Assembly (NCBI RefSeq): GCF_016906535.1
Contig: NC_057378.1
Span: 124,001 to 188,000 of the forward strand
Length of the DNA stretch: 64,000 nucleotides
DNA from: Rhizoctonia solani
Lineage: Eukaryota > Basidiomycota > Agaricomycetes > Cantharellales > Ceratobasidiaceae
Reading direction: 5' to 3'
Part shown: piece after piece, positions 21,218 to 33,743 of the stretch
Position numbering within the stretch: the first letter of the stretch is position 1
How the letters are laid out: every line of letters begins with the position of its first letter
Position numbers and translations under genes: made by a program
Notes under the pieces: generated by a model
What the model saw: the letters and a program-made list of their open reading frames with translations, nothing else
What the model was told of the DNA's origin: nothing
Database searches by the model: none

Positions 21218-24200
21218 GGCGAGTGCAGTGACCAGGGGGGGAGAAATACACTAGGTAGAAACGCAGACGCGAAAGCACGGTATTTGTAGTCGTGCTCGGC
21301 CTAGATTGTCCGGTGAACCGGTGAGTCGGTAATAATGTGCGCTCGGTGGTGAGGGCAAGAGCACACTGCTCAGTGATATGGGCACGCGGCGCGGGAGGAG
21401 GGTGTGGGTGCAACGAGGCGGCCGAAAGGCTGATAGCAGGATATGTATGCAGTGAATAGGGGATGTGGCGGAGATTGCTAGGCCATTATATAGTGCGCAA
21501 ACTCGATCGGCAAGTGGGGCGGCTCTCGATATGGGCCCAGCCCTACGATCGCACCTCGTGTCGGCTCTGTCCCTCCAGAATAGATTTCAAACTGCTGATC
21601 CAGTGCAGTGGTTGCTCGAACCCTCACGTTCATCATCTCACCTCTTCTTGCTTCCGCACGTGATTGCCAATCACCGCCACACTTCCTCCAACCCAGGTTC
21701 GAGCCGGTCCTCGTCCATTTTTTACTTCATATCAATCATTACGAGCTATTGTTCGCCTCTGAAATCTCTGACTAACGAGCGGCGACTCGAATGAAACCGA
21801 AAATGAGCTGAAACCTCTATTTTCATTCTTCCTCGACCCTAGATCACCCTCTGCCGCAGATTCGTCTCCAAAGCTACTAGCGCAGCACGATGCAACCGAG
21901 AATACTCGTAACTCCAAAATGCTGTGTTTAATTGCCTTTTCATCGCGCTCCCCAACGGCAACTCCACAATTTACCTTTTTTTTCTCCACGCATTTCGATG
22001 CATCGCGAAGCCGTTGAGATGCGTCGGCCACAGCCTTTTCGGAGCAGACCGGCCTTTAGCACCAACCTCTTTCGGCTACATCATGTGAATTACCACTCCA
22101 ATGTTATATCATCTTAGTCTATGTCCTCATCACCCTCAGTTCTCAACCTTCCTAGGCTGTACTCACTGCGCCATCTACTCCTGCGCAATCACGGTTTCCT
22201 CGTTTATTCGCCCTCATCCCGTGATTACAATATTGATCGGGCGCCAAGTGGGTCCGGAAAACATTCCCCGCATTCACGGTTCATCTCGAGGGGCTACCTA
22301 GTTGACGTCATCGTGGGGTAAGTATGTACAACTCATGTCATACGACATTTATATTCCCCCCGATACGTCACCCGGCACTAACATCACTGTCTGGTTTCCA
22401 ATACGGACTCCAGCACTGAGCTCGATGACTATTCACAATGCGGAGCATACACCAACGGTGCTTGCGATGTGGAAACCGACACGGCCGCGTTATTTGTAAC
22501 CTACCACTATTTTCGGCATGTTTGGTGTAATTCGAGCACAGATTGCCATATTGTACTCGGCCCTACATGTTCTGTTAACTGTACACACCCAGTCCCACAC
22601 TACGTCGAAAACTCTTCAGCTACCCTTTAACGACTGTATCCGTTCGTGTTTTGCATAACCCTGCAACGTGCGCTGCTAAATTGTATGCGTTATCAAGGTT
22701 CAAGACTGTCCATTCCATAATTCTTCCGCACTTCAAAAGTCATATTCAATCCTAATTCCCTCATTCGTCCACCTGGTACGTACGCAATATCCGGCTTCGC
22801 TAGGTCGCAGTTACATTATGCGCTGACTCACATCTAATTTTCCTTCGCCAGAACCCCAAGTTGTGGTTGTCCTTCCATATACAACTGCAAGCCGCTTATC
22901 AACTCGTCCGGTTCTATTAATAGATATCCTTGAAATGCCGCATACGTACTTTGTGCATCCGGAACCGTGATTGCCAAATCCGAAGCCGGGCGATGTAAGC
23001 TCAACCTACGTTTATCAACCACCGGTGCGTGTTCTGTCGTCCCGAGACTCGGCTACACCTCGATGCCAATAATCCAGGTACAGTTTTTCTTGCAAATCCG
23101 GTATTAGCACATGGTCGTAACGTTCTAATTTGTGCTGTTCCAAGTTCGAGACCTTCCATAAATAACCATACTAAGCGATTTCGCCAAGCACATGGCGACA
23201 ATAATAGGTACCTGGTCCATGTATGGTCATTCGGCATCAATTACTCCGTCTCGAGGGAGTAATCTATGGTCCCCTACGCGTGTAGCTCAACTTCGTCGGA
23301 AGTAATGCGGCGAGTTATTGAAGTGCACCCATATTATACTGCGCAGCTTGAGAATGTCGCCTATGTTCTCGCAGGTTCACTCAGCTGGATGCCACGACAC
23401 GATCGGCGAAGCTTTTGTTATTAATGCTACCTAATTGAGCCCAATCCAGGTAGATAGCGCCGATCATCTCATCCAGGGACCGCCACGACATGATCTCGTA
23501 AATTGGAGACCGCCCCTGGTGAGTAGCTTGCCACACTGATATTCCTATGAACCTGAACCTTATTTGTGGACTATGCCGGTTTTGCAGTGGGCCCATTGCG
23601 GGCATCATGTTCTTGTGTTCTATTCACATGGCGCAGCTTTGACCGCAGGCCCCTATTTGAACCCACATATACTGGACGTGAGTACATCAATGGTTGGATG
23701 TACCCAGACCTTTCATTGACATCCCCCCCATCCGGGGACACCTTTCTCCGCATCGCCGACATAACCTTTGATCAAAGAATCGATCGCCCAGTTTGAAATG
23801 AATGCAAGAGTCTGGGCTGAACTCACGCACATCGAGTATGACAGCTGCCATGATGGGCGCAGATGTCTCGTTTGCCAAGTAGCGTGGGTGCGTGTGTACT
23901 TAGTGGAGCCATAGGTGAATCCGAGTGGAGCGGGACCGATAGTTAGGCCGGGGATATAGAAAACCTGAACCGTGAGTAAGTGGGTAGGGTTACCAGTGCC
24001 ATTCGGTCTTCCGTGGGTAAGCAAATTACGAAACTCCATGCTACCTGCTTGTCAAAAGATGATACCAAACGTTTGTGATGGTTACAATCTTTATCGTAGC
24101 TACATAGCTATCGGTAGATGTCCGATGTGAGTGATATGTGCTGTACCACGATTTCGTGATTACCATCCCTGGTTCATATCTGACGGATAGAAAACCATAT

Positions 24201-27200
24201 AACGACGGAAAAAACTAACCCTGTTATTCTCTCGAATTATGTTCCCACCGCGCATTGTTTCGTACGGTAGCCATGGAACTTTGTGGATATATGCGCCGGG
24301 TTGTAGAACTAGTGACATCACGTGATCTTACGGATGCTGCACCGTCCTCCAATTTGAAGGTGTGACTCTCACCCAAGATTAACCTATTTGTAATCTGACT
24401 CATGATGTCCCATCGTATTTCACTATTCAGTTCTCAAATACGCATCCTTGATTGCTTACTGACCGGGGATCTAGGCTTGCATTCAAGATTCCCGCGGGTC
24501 TCAACTCCCGAGAGTCATCGTCGGGTTCTTCGCCGGCCGTAAGTGGAAGTTGGCTTTGTTTCTTCCTCCCGCCGGCTAGATGATCGGGTTTTAAAGATCG
24601 AGTCGATTCTCGCTTGCATCCAGGGGCAACGAAAAGCCTTTTTCCCAGGCTTCAACTGGGCGAGGCGTGGATCCGGCCTTCAAGTTTACAAGTCACTGGA
24701 GCGCGCTCCAAGGTATACTTGCCCGTGTATAGTATAGTTAAGCACACGTGCGCCGTTCTCTAACCTGGATTAAAAAACCCCACGAGACTGGAGTAAGAGG
24801 TTTAGTAGAACGTGTGTGCATGTCTATTACCTGGCCGGTAATCAAAATAAGATTATGTTCGATTCTCACCTATACTAATGGGCTAACATGATCTCCGAGG
24901 CCTTGCATTGACCCAAGTGTATATGATCTCAAATGTCCAAAGAGGAGAATCGTGTGAGCAAATTCCATGGGAATACTATCATCTTCAGAGCTAGCCAGAA
25001 GATACATTCGCATGTCGAATCAAACCCTATACGGGTCTAGGTTATCACGCCATTGGCCTGTGAGCTAGTTATTGAGAGTAACGACGTACATCCTATTGAC
25101 ACAATTAGATTTATTTTTGACACTCAAGGAACCCCGCATATGCATAGGATCGTGTATCGAGTACAACATACGCACCCGTCTTACTAATAATCCATCAAGA
25201 AAACAAAACACCAAATTAGAAAGAAAGCTGGTAGTGTTACCTTCCGCAGATGGTGCACTAGGAGATGGTATCTACAGTAGTCTATGATACAGTACCGTGA
25301 GTTTTAAATTGAATTGAGACACTCCTCATTGATAGTTATACGAACATATATAAAATGCTCCAAACAGCAAATACAGCATGACAACCAAATATCGCATTCA
25401 CATACCACTACGCCAATCCCCCGGTAGTAGAGCGCGCTTTCCTACATCTCTTCTGGGGAGTTGAATTAATGGCGTGACTTTTCTTCACTCGCCCATAAGT
25501 GTGGTAACCTATCCTTCGAATCACCAGCCCTTGATATTGCTGGTTCAGTTTTACGCTATGTTTTGGGATAGCACCATGTTTGCTCACAGTCCCAGTGATC
25601 TAATCTCGTACACGCCAAGTAACTAACCTAATCTGTCTCATCTAATTACCTTGGCGGCTCAAAGAATTAGTTGATGTCCGCGGCTTTTGTTGGTGGCTAA
25701 CGGTTAGAAGCCCCCGGTGTGTGACGCGTGTTATTACCGTACCATTGGTGTACATAATAATTCCGTGTAGCGGGAATATCGGGGAAAGGCCCCTAAGTCG
25801 TTCATCATATGAATAGCGGTCATAGTCCTTATTTAGCGTAGTAGCTGCTCAAGTGGATTTCTACCTGTAGCGTATCAGGCTTGGCATGTCGTTCATGTGC
25901 GTCTCCGGGCTCCATCCGAGGGGATATACAACATAGCCTCGTTATTTCCATCACGCGACGTGCCACCGTCTTGAGAGAAGTCGTGTCTGCCTTGGACAGA
26001 TCACAACATTGATTCGCTTGTCCAAGTCAGATGTTTAAGATGTTATTTGAATATAACGGAACCCCCGGACACCTTTGAGGGCATTCTATTTACACCTTCT
26101 TGCGACTGAGATGCCCACTCTGGTATGTGATAATCTTTCCATTCAAATCAAATTGTGTTTATTGAGATTTCATGATTAATAAATGAGAGATGTTATGTAA
26201 AATATCCCCTTATATAGTAACACGTTTAGTGATGCAACTAACTTTACGAAACCAAGCATAACAGCCTCAAAGTCCCGTGTTTCTCTGATAGATCGCTACC
26301 CGGTAGGAACTTTTCCAGCTTAATGTGACATTAAAATCGAACACGCGCATTGAGACATAATGCACGACTGAGGCATCAATTGAGCCCGGTTGGTTAAGCC
26401 CGTCGTCAACCCAAGCTCCAAGCCAAGAATTTCGGGTTCGAGATCTGCCGGCGGGACGAGTCGGGAGCTATGTGGCACTCTTTCTGGAAGTTCCAGTAGA
26501 ACCGTTCCGTATCCAAGTGCCTAGCTTCGAGGCCCAAGGCCGCGAGGCCTCGGTCCAATTCCCTTCTGTTCTTAGCCCAGCCGCCGGGATGAGAGATGTC
26601 AAGGCATTCGAAGTCAAGAGAAGGTCTTGTGTCAGGCACTAGGCACTGGCTGGGTCGGCAAAACGCATGGGCGATCAGCCCAAGAATTTAAGTAATTAAC
26701 CAAGCACGCCTAATACAGCTATCCAGCTGGAGAGGCCACTGTAGTTGGCAGTTGGGTGCCGATACTTAGGGCAGTCCCGAGGAGCACCCATTGAAAGAGG
26801 GTTCAATGGGCTTTTTAGATTGTTTGGTGGGCTCGCGTACCTCAAACATGTGTAATTTCGTTGTATAATAAGCCTATATCACAAAGGAAATAGTGGGAAG
26901 TGCTCATAATGATCTTCCTACCCATACATGAAAGAGTCGCCGGCACCCTGTGCATACTAATAGGTTGTACGTGATATGATGTTTGTCGATTGATCATACC
27001 GATTGATGCCTTCGAAAACGTTAGTTGCAAGATGGCTCGATATGGGCTTACAGTGGCCGGTCCAGCACTAGTCCGACCCGCAATGATGATGGCAATATAA
27101 TGAGAAGCAATCGACTCCTAGGAGAGTGTTTAGCTAATATCACGGCTCAAAATGGGGAATTAGTAGAGTGGTTTCAATGCCAGATACAAAAGTTACAGTT

Positions 27201-27996
27201 CGTATGTCATATAATAATGTGGAACACTCACACCATATTCAAGACAGAATTCAGTTGAAATCTGACGTTTCAGCCCCCATGTGTACGCATACACATGGGT
27301 CAGCCAATTTGTGGAGAACACATAATTTAATGCAACCTAGCATTCTTCCTATCCATAAGCGCCATGACCACTAAAATATCTGACTTACCGCACAGCCCCT
27401 AGAAATGGGACAGATCTGTGTCTGACTCAATTTGTACAGAGGTTGAACTAAGATTGCGTTCTCTGAATGAGCTTAAAATAACTTTCTTGGTCAAATAACT
27501 GCAATCAAAAAATAAGTAGGATATCTTGCATTTGTTTGACCAAGATAAGGTCAGGATAACTTTGAGGGAGTTAGTGTCATGTGCTTAGGCACCGGGAAGC
27601 AGGACATATGATCATACATATCTAATGCTGGCAAGTGAGTTCCACTCACAACATAAGCGCATATATGACTCTGGAAGATGCTGCAGAGCTAAAAGTAAAC
27701 TTTTAATGAGTATGTATCATCCCATAAATCAGGAAATGTTGCGTTAAATACACATGTAGAGCCTTACCCTGTTGATAGAATGCACATGAGGCATGCACCC
27801 TTAACTCACAAGCCAACCAGATCTAGAATTATCAGTGCAAGCCTTCTCTGAATGTGGGCCTTAAACTAAATATTCACTGCCCTGTTTGTGTCACCTTATA
27901 GTCAGCTATTTATTTCTCTTTTTACTATAACAGACTTCAACACTGCTGGATTCCGGCTTACGTAGTGGGTACACCAACCCACTACCGGCCAAAACA
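21218..27996. other. 6.8-kb gene desert with possible decayed coding remnants
   Basis: No frame above about 120 codons and no convincing spliced gene on either strand. Short open stretches at 22302-22499, 22834-23022, 23001-23262 and 23713-24039 have somewhat protein-like composition, in mixed strands and frames, and may be relics of an old gene; I could not identify a family. From 24100 to 27960 I see only AT-rich unique sequence. Confidence 0.5.
27962..27985. other. Small hairpin beside the large inverted repeat
   Basis: Arms GTAGTGGGT and ACCCACTAC separated by 6 nt. It ends 11 bp before the outer end of the 28-kb inverted repeat. Confidence 0.7.
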
Positions 27997-28693
27997 TTGT
28001 ACTTGTGCTGACATAAAGTATGTGAACATGATAGATTGATTTCCAGCAGCTGCAGATGTGACTTAATCACTTAGTCTCAATAATAAAATATGTAGATTGG
28101 AGTGTCCTGCATTTTATCCAAGTGTCGGAAAATCCAAAAGCTGAGACAGAGGGGGTGAGGGTGCACACATGAAAATGAGCATAAATCTAGCATAGGAAGG
28201 CAGCAAGATATGAAGAAAAGAAGTAAATACAATGATAGTTAGAAGTGTCCCAATCATGTTTGCACTTTGAAGCAAGTGTAAATGTTTTGTGGTTAGAGAG
28301 ATATGTTTGATACAAATGGTACTGGATGCTGATATTCCTATGAATTACATAGAAAATACTCAAAACCATCATATTATATCAAACATATCTCTCTAACCAC
28401 AAAACATTTACACTTGCTTCAAAGTGCAAACATGATTGGGACACTTCTAACTATCATTGTATTTACTTCTTTTCTTCATATCTTGCTGCCTTCCTATGCT
28501 AGATTTATGCTCATTTTCATGTGTGCACCCTCACCCCCCTCTGTCTCAGCTTTTGGATTTTCCGACACTTGGATAAAATGCAGGACACTCCAATCTACAT
28601 ATTTTATTATTGAGACTAAGTGATTAAGTCACATCTGCAGCTGCTGGAAATCAATCTATCATGTTCACATACTTTATGTCAGCATGAGTACAA
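27997..28693. repeat. Giant near-perfect inverted repeat (316-bp arms, 64-nt loop)
   Basis: The left arm 27997-28312 and right arm 28377-28693 are reverse complements along their whole length. The differences I noticed are one extra C in a C run (five G on the left, six C on the right) and two mismatches near the outer ends. The loop is 28313-28376. Arm ends read TTGTAC and GTACAA. No transposase, no obvious target duplication and no coding frame are seen. A transcript across it would fold into a dsRNA of more than 300 bp. Confidence 0.95.
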
Positions 28694-29722
28694 AACCGTG
28701 GATCGACAGGTTCTGCTCGCTCACTCGTAACAACCGAGCATATGTGACTATCAACCCACGATAGAGGGTTTCATGATTTTGATTCTTGGATTGCCAAGTC
28801 TGCCCAATATTTCTTTCCCAGGCTAGGTTTCTGTAGTCAGAATCTAACCTGGTCGCAGGGAATGCTTGAAATAGGTTACTAGCCATCTCATAGAACCTAA
28901 TCGATTGCTGTGAATCATACTGGGAATTAATCATAACAACGTCGATTTAAGAAGACTGAGGGGGTTATGATGTGGGGAAGGAAACAGGGACCTAGAGTAC
29001 ACGCGGGTCCAGATATTTCGCCTCATGTATTCCCCAACATCATGGGTGTGCGCCTGATAATTGAATTATATAACTTGGATAAATGTACCAGCTCGTTTCG
29101 AGTGAGCGTCTGTCAGGCAGAGAGTGGGGTGCTAGTGAACCCGTTTACTTGCTTCCATCTCTGTTCACCCAGACCGAGCCATTTCATATGAGGAAGTATT
29201 AGTCAGCCGGCGAAGATGATCCAGTCTAAAAATGACTGGCTATTTGTCCACGACGACCAGGGCCTCCTTAAGCTTATAGTTTCCGCAGCTCACAGTGGTG
29301 CACTGGGACGAAGCTAGCAAACCCTCCGTTACCGACCTCCCTTTACACCGGTTAAACTTTATAGGGCTTCAATAAATGTAGGGGCGTGCGAATTGGCTAC
29401 GGTCTTGCGCACATCAGAGGTTTTCCGAGTTTCAGCCTGAAGATCATATCGACTATCAACTTCTTGTGCCTATTTCGAGTAGCTATTCATGGACCGAACG
29501 TTCAAATGTGGTAATACTAGAGATCTGATTGCTAAACCGAACTTCTCCCGAGTCCACCTGAGCCCTTCGAGTTATTGCAGGCGCATTCTGTTTCGCTTGG
29601 CCGCGACTCAACGACCGATGATTGGGCGATCTAGGTTCATCTTTAACATAAATCATATTAGAGCCCCGAAGAAGTGTACAATCGCTTTCGTCCCGCTTAC
29701 GACATTACCAACAATGGGGTTG
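28694..29722. other. Intergenic region upstream of GH131
   Basis: No gene that I can support in about 1 kb; open frames are short on both strands. It carries the promoter region of the GH131 gene at its right end. Confidence 0.5.
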
Positions 29723-29729
29723 TATAAAA
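29723..29729 (+). promoter_or_regulatory. TATA box of the GH131 gene
   Basis: TATAAAA, 51 bp before the ATG at 29780. The spacing suits a core promoter with a short leader. Confidence 0.5.
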
Positions 29730-29779
29730 GTTGACACTCTACCGCATGAGGGCCTCAACAGCTGCATCCCTCATTTAGG

Positions 29780-31048
29780 ATGGTATTTTCCCGCTTCCCT
29801 CTGATTGCTGCTTGCGCAGTTGGTGCCCTTGCAACCCCCATTCTCTACGATGGTCGAGCACCTTTGAACTACACATCGACTAACATCGATGCCTTCCAAT
29901 CACCTTATGTATAGTACGTGTGGTCTTAAACAGCCTCGTCTTTTACTGATTTTTCTGTTTCAGCGTGGTGAAAGGTAGCGAGGCCGCCAGCAAGGTGAGA
30001 ACAGCAATTCGATTCTGATTGCTGGTTATTCTGAGCTCTAGTAGTATGTCTCTTTCAGCACCAGCAACCCTCCTCCAACTCCGCTGTGGTACCCTAAAGG
30101 ATCTACGAAAGCAATCGAGCAAACCGTTTCAGTTAAAATCGATAATTCCTCCGTCTTTGTTCCAGGAAACAACCCCGATAACTCGCAATGGGGTTTCCGT
30201 CGGTGAGTGTGACGGAACCCAAAATTAGCAAGTGTTGACAGTTTCCCGCCGACTAAGTACCGAGATCATCGCACAGAACAATCGCACGATGTTGCAATCT
30301 GGCAAAACTGTGTGGCACTTTAGTGTCATGCGTGACGAAGCCCGCCCTTTGAATTTTACGCACGAGTACCAGATTGTATTCGCTGAGCCTGATGATGGAA
30401 GTGAGCCCCATTCCTAGTACCCCAAACCTTACTGTCGCATTAATCATAATCTAGGCCATGTTTTCGGGCTTAAAATTGGCTCAAGCTTTACTGTCCCGAC
30501 GGCACCCAAGTTACCTACGAAGACAGCGCGCAACCTAGAGGTCTTGGACCATGCTTTAAACGTCTTGTACTCCACTCCTTTTGACCTCAACACATGGCAC
30601 AACTTTGCTATCCAGGTAGGTTCGAACGCGAGATTATGGGTTCTACACACCATGACTTGGATGCTAACTTGAGGACATTCACAAAGGTTGATTGGGATGC
30701 CCGCACTTTGGGGGTATTTGCTTCTAAGGGAGATTCGAAGTTAAAGAAAGTTTCCAAGCTGGTCTCCAACAACAGTACAAAGCCCGTGCCTGAAGGACGA
30801 GGAGACTTTCACTTTGGCCTACTCAAGGTTAGTTAGAGGTCCCTTTTTAAAGCGCATTCATACCCTGACATATTGTCCGTTAGCTGCCACTTGCAAACCC
30901 CAAGGATACTACCGAGCAGCAAGGCGATGTCGTACACCGTGGCATTCAGGAAGGTACTCTCGAAGGCCTTTATTACTCTGGTGTGTTTGTCGAAAGTGCG
31001 ACTGGTGGTGTGAGCGCCGGTTACAGTAGTATAATTCCGGCGTTCTAA
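29780..31048 (+). CDS. Secreted GH131 family beta-glucanase
   Basis: Seven exons (29780-29913, 29964-29994, 30045-30202, 30258-30400, 30455-30615, 30687-30827, 30884-31048) give 310 residues. Signal peptide: about 1-18. The order of segments is that of GH131: ILYDGRAPLNYTSTNIDAF, VVKGSEAASKYVSF, TPLWYPKGSTKAIEQTVSV, DNSSVFVPGNNP, RRTEIIAQ, HEYQIVFAEPDDGSHVFGL, ALNVLYSTPFDLNTWHNFAI, VDWDARTLGVF, GDFHFGLLKLPLANP and EGLYYSGVFVE. No CBM1 is attached. GH131 enzymes of wood- and plant-colonising fungi hydrolyse beta-1,3/1,4/1,6-glucans, including cellulosic substrates. Exon 2 is only 31 nt. It lies near other secreted polysaccharide-active genes. Confidence 0.88.
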
Positions 31049-32147
31049 GGCAAAGGTGATCATGAGATATGGTTTGGGTATGCATACATGTATCACATTA
31101 GTTTCAGAATGCGATCATTTTGCACTTTTAAAACAACCTAGACGAGTTACCACGCGTTGCCCCCAAGCCGCTTTGGAGATACATTTTGCACATGAGAAGG
31201 TATTCGTACCGTCGAAAATATTTTTATTGGACTTGTGAGCTTCTTTGGTTAACGGTTTGAATTAGCACTGGGTCATGAGGGGTGCTCAGACACAACCTCC
31301 CTGGCATATATACTTACTCGTCCATCACCCAGGAACGGCTGCCGATATCAGAGATTTTTCTATAAGTCTCAATCAATGTTTGGCCTTATCGTTCTACTCC
31401 CAACCTATACATAACGAATGCATACTCTCATCCTCAGAATGAGGCAATTATATAGTAGATCAAACTTAAGCTAATTTGCTGCTTCAACTATTCTTACGTA
31501 ATCTTCCAAAGGTTTCCTGCCAAAGGAGTGGGTCACAAGACTAGTTACGTACAATGAATTCACGTATGAAAAGATAGGAATAAGTTGAAGTATGTTTCTC
31601 AATTGCTCGCATTCACTCAAGCAATCGAGAAAATAAGCATCGATCTCTAAAATGACCTTCCCAATGACACGAACGCAACTCTCAATCGATCATGCCAGTT
31701 GAGGGGAATGTTCGCTTGGGGTTACAAAACGTACATCGATTCGCTTAATATAACCGCTGCTTGTGATCGACGAGTGATTTACTGTGTGTGGTAGCGGCAC
31801 CAATTATACACCCGGCAAGTTTCAACACGATGGTTAGAGTTGTGGAGTATGAATAAATGACGCAACGAGCTGACGATCGGCTCCGATCAGGGCGGCTGTG
31901 TCTGCAGGGCTCTCGATGGTCCTGGTTCTTCCCGATTGTCAAAGTCACGACCGATGCGTTTAATTCTTTATGACGCTATCTATGACCCAATAGTAATACT
32001 AAGGAACTGCCGTCCTATGCTTTTCATAGAGAGTATAAAACAGACACCCTCTGTGACTACTAACACCACACCACTCCGATTTGACTATTCAGGTACTTAG
32101 AGACTTTTTCTTGATACGGAGCACACTTTGACCAGCTCTTGCACAGT
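31049..32147. other. Intergenic region GH131 to SDR
   Basis: No gene seen. A TATAAAA box at 32034-32040 lies 107 bp before the SDR start codon and is the best promoter candidate. Confidence 0.5.
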
Positions 32148-33158
32148 ATGCAGGCTATAAAGAACACTATCGCAGAAAACACTGGCATCTCTGGCGCCCA
32201 CCAGCTCGCGAAACCTGAGCACCAGTTCGCACTTGATGAGGTTCCTGATCTTACTGGCAAGGTAGCCATTGTTACTGGGGGATCCGAAGGTATCGGTCTC
32301 GCTAGTGCTACCACTCTCTTGAAGCACGGTATTTCCAAAGTATTCGTCTTATCTCCTAACCCTGAGTACGCTGGAGAGGCTCTACAATTCTTTGAGAAGG
32401 AACTCGGTACTTCAGCAACCGACCGCGTCACCTGGGTACCATGTGATCTTGCAGACTGGTCTCAAACAGAGTTGGCTGCCAAACACCTTGCCTCCCAGAT
32501 CGACCGACTAGATATCCTTTTGAACATAGCTGGTCGTGGAATCATGACTGCACAGCGTAACAAGTACGATATCGACTTGCACATGGCTCTCAATCACTTT
32601 GGTCACGTTGTTCTTACAAGCACCTTACTCCCCTTGCTAAAGAAGACGGCCGATTCTGGGTCAACCGTTCGAATTGTAAACGCAGGCTCTAATCTACACG
32701 AAAAAGCGCCCAAAGAGACCAGGTTCGCAGATGTCGCCGAGCTTAACAAAGATTTTGGTCCCAATGGACAATATGGCCGAAGCAAGTTGGCGGCTATCCT
32801 GTATGCGCGCTATCTCGCACGACATCTATCGGCTTCCCATCCTCGTATCTTGGTGAACGCGTTCCACCCCGGGATCGTTATCACTCGCCAATCTACTGAG
32901 CATATCCACGAGCCATACCCTATACTGGGATGGGGTAACAACGCTCTATACCCCTTGAAGAAGGATATTTGGGATGGCTCAGTTAGCGTTATGTATGCCG
33001 CAACCAAGACTGAACGCACAGGCGAATATATCTGTCCTCCCGCAATCCCAGAGCCAGGAAGTGATCTCGCCAGGGACGATTCTCTGGGGGAACAACTGAT
33101 GGAATTAACGAAGCAGGTGTTGAGCACCAAGGCTCAATTGAAACTAGGCTTCTATTGA
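32148..33158 (+). CDS. Short-chain dehydrogenase/reductase
   Basis: Single exon of 336 codons. The ATG at 32148 is used because the in-frame codons before it contain no earlier ATG. Rossmann-fold signatures are complete: TGGSEGIG at residues 43-50 binds the cofactor, NIAG near 126-129 stabilises the core, Ser181 and the YGRSK motif (Tyr209, Lys213) form the active site. The sequence HFGHVVLTSTLLPLL and a PG motif after the active site (NAFHPGIV) are typical of retinol-dehydrogenase/WWOX-like fungal SDRs. It should be an NAD(P)-dependent oxidoreductase. The substrate is unknown. No signal peptide is present, so it is intracellular. Confidence 0.9.
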   Translation: MQAIKNTIAENTGISGAHQLAKPEHQFALDEVPDLTGKVAIVTGGSEGIGLASATTLLKHGISKVFVLSPNPEYAGEALQFFEKELGTSATDRVTWVPCDLADWSQTELAAKHLASQIDRLDILLNIAGRGIMTAQRNKYDIDLHMALNHFGHVVLTSTLLPLLKKTADSGSTVRIVNAGSNLHEKAPKETRFADVAELNKDFGPNGQYGRSKLAAILYARYLARHLSASHPRILVNAFHPGIVITRQSTEHIHEPYPILGWGNNALYPLKKDIWDGSVSVMYAATKTERTGEYICPPAIPEPGSDLARDDSLGEQLMELTKQVLSTKAQLKLGFY

Positions 33159-33679
33159 GGTGAGCAAAATGTGGAAACTTATGTAAATATAAGCTAACAA
33201 ATATGTAGCTTTCCGTCGTATTGGATAATCTTGTAATGTTAGAGCAGCAACCAATAGTACCTATACATATTTTACAATCAAACGTCTGATATTCATTTCA
33301 TGGGGACAACCGCTTCATAATTAAGACGCCGTCATTCGTTGTTAAACTCCCCGCCTTCGGTCCGCAGCGAAAGCTATGTATAGACTTCATTATGCAATAT
33401 GAGCAGCTCACATGAACGTTCAGAACTGGAAGAAGCAGTCCGAGCCAAATGCTACAGGTGTGCGATAGCGCAGTTTTATCCTAAAATGGTAAAGCGCGAT
33501 TTATTCTTACATTAAAGGGGTCAGCTGGATGCAATAATTTGATTCTTGGTCACCAAGTAAAAGTTTACCCCGGCTGGGAATCGAAAGCCTCCACCATATG
33601 ATACCATAGACGTGTCAAGAATTGGCGGGCCGGTCGTAGGCCCCTTCCTAATTGGCCGTAATAGGAGGCTCCGAGTAAA
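33159..33679. other. Intergenic region SDR to PL4
   Basis: No gene seen; AT-rich sequence with the SDR 3' end and PL4 promoter. Confidence 0.5.
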
Positions 33680-33687
33680 TATAAATA
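33680..33687 (+). promoter_or_regulatory. TATA box of the PL4 gene
   Basis: TATAAATA, 57 bp before the ATG at 33744, the same spacing as the box before the GH131 gene. Confidence 0.5.
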
Positions 33688-33743
33688 CGGTGACATACAA
33701 GGCCTTACTGAGTTCAACCCTTTTTCTCAATTTTGCACCCAAT

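Noticed and set aside
22302..24039. Alpha/beta-hydrolase or carboxylesterase remnant (YDIYIPPDTSPG and similar scraps)
   Set aside because: The resemblance is limited to a few residues and neighbouring scraps are on different strands; no nucleophile elbow was found.
26406..26639. 77-codon minus-strand frame with protein-like composition
   Set aside because: Isolated, short, no recognised motif and no flanking exons found.
27997..28693. Inverted repeat as terminal repeats of a cut-and-paste transposon
   Set aside because: The arms are almost the whole element, with a 64-nt loop, no transposase and no evident target duplication; it is a fold-back structure.
32139..32147. SDR start three codons upstream
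   Set aside because: The codon at 32139 is TTG; the first ATG is at 32148 and already precedes the full Rossmann fold.
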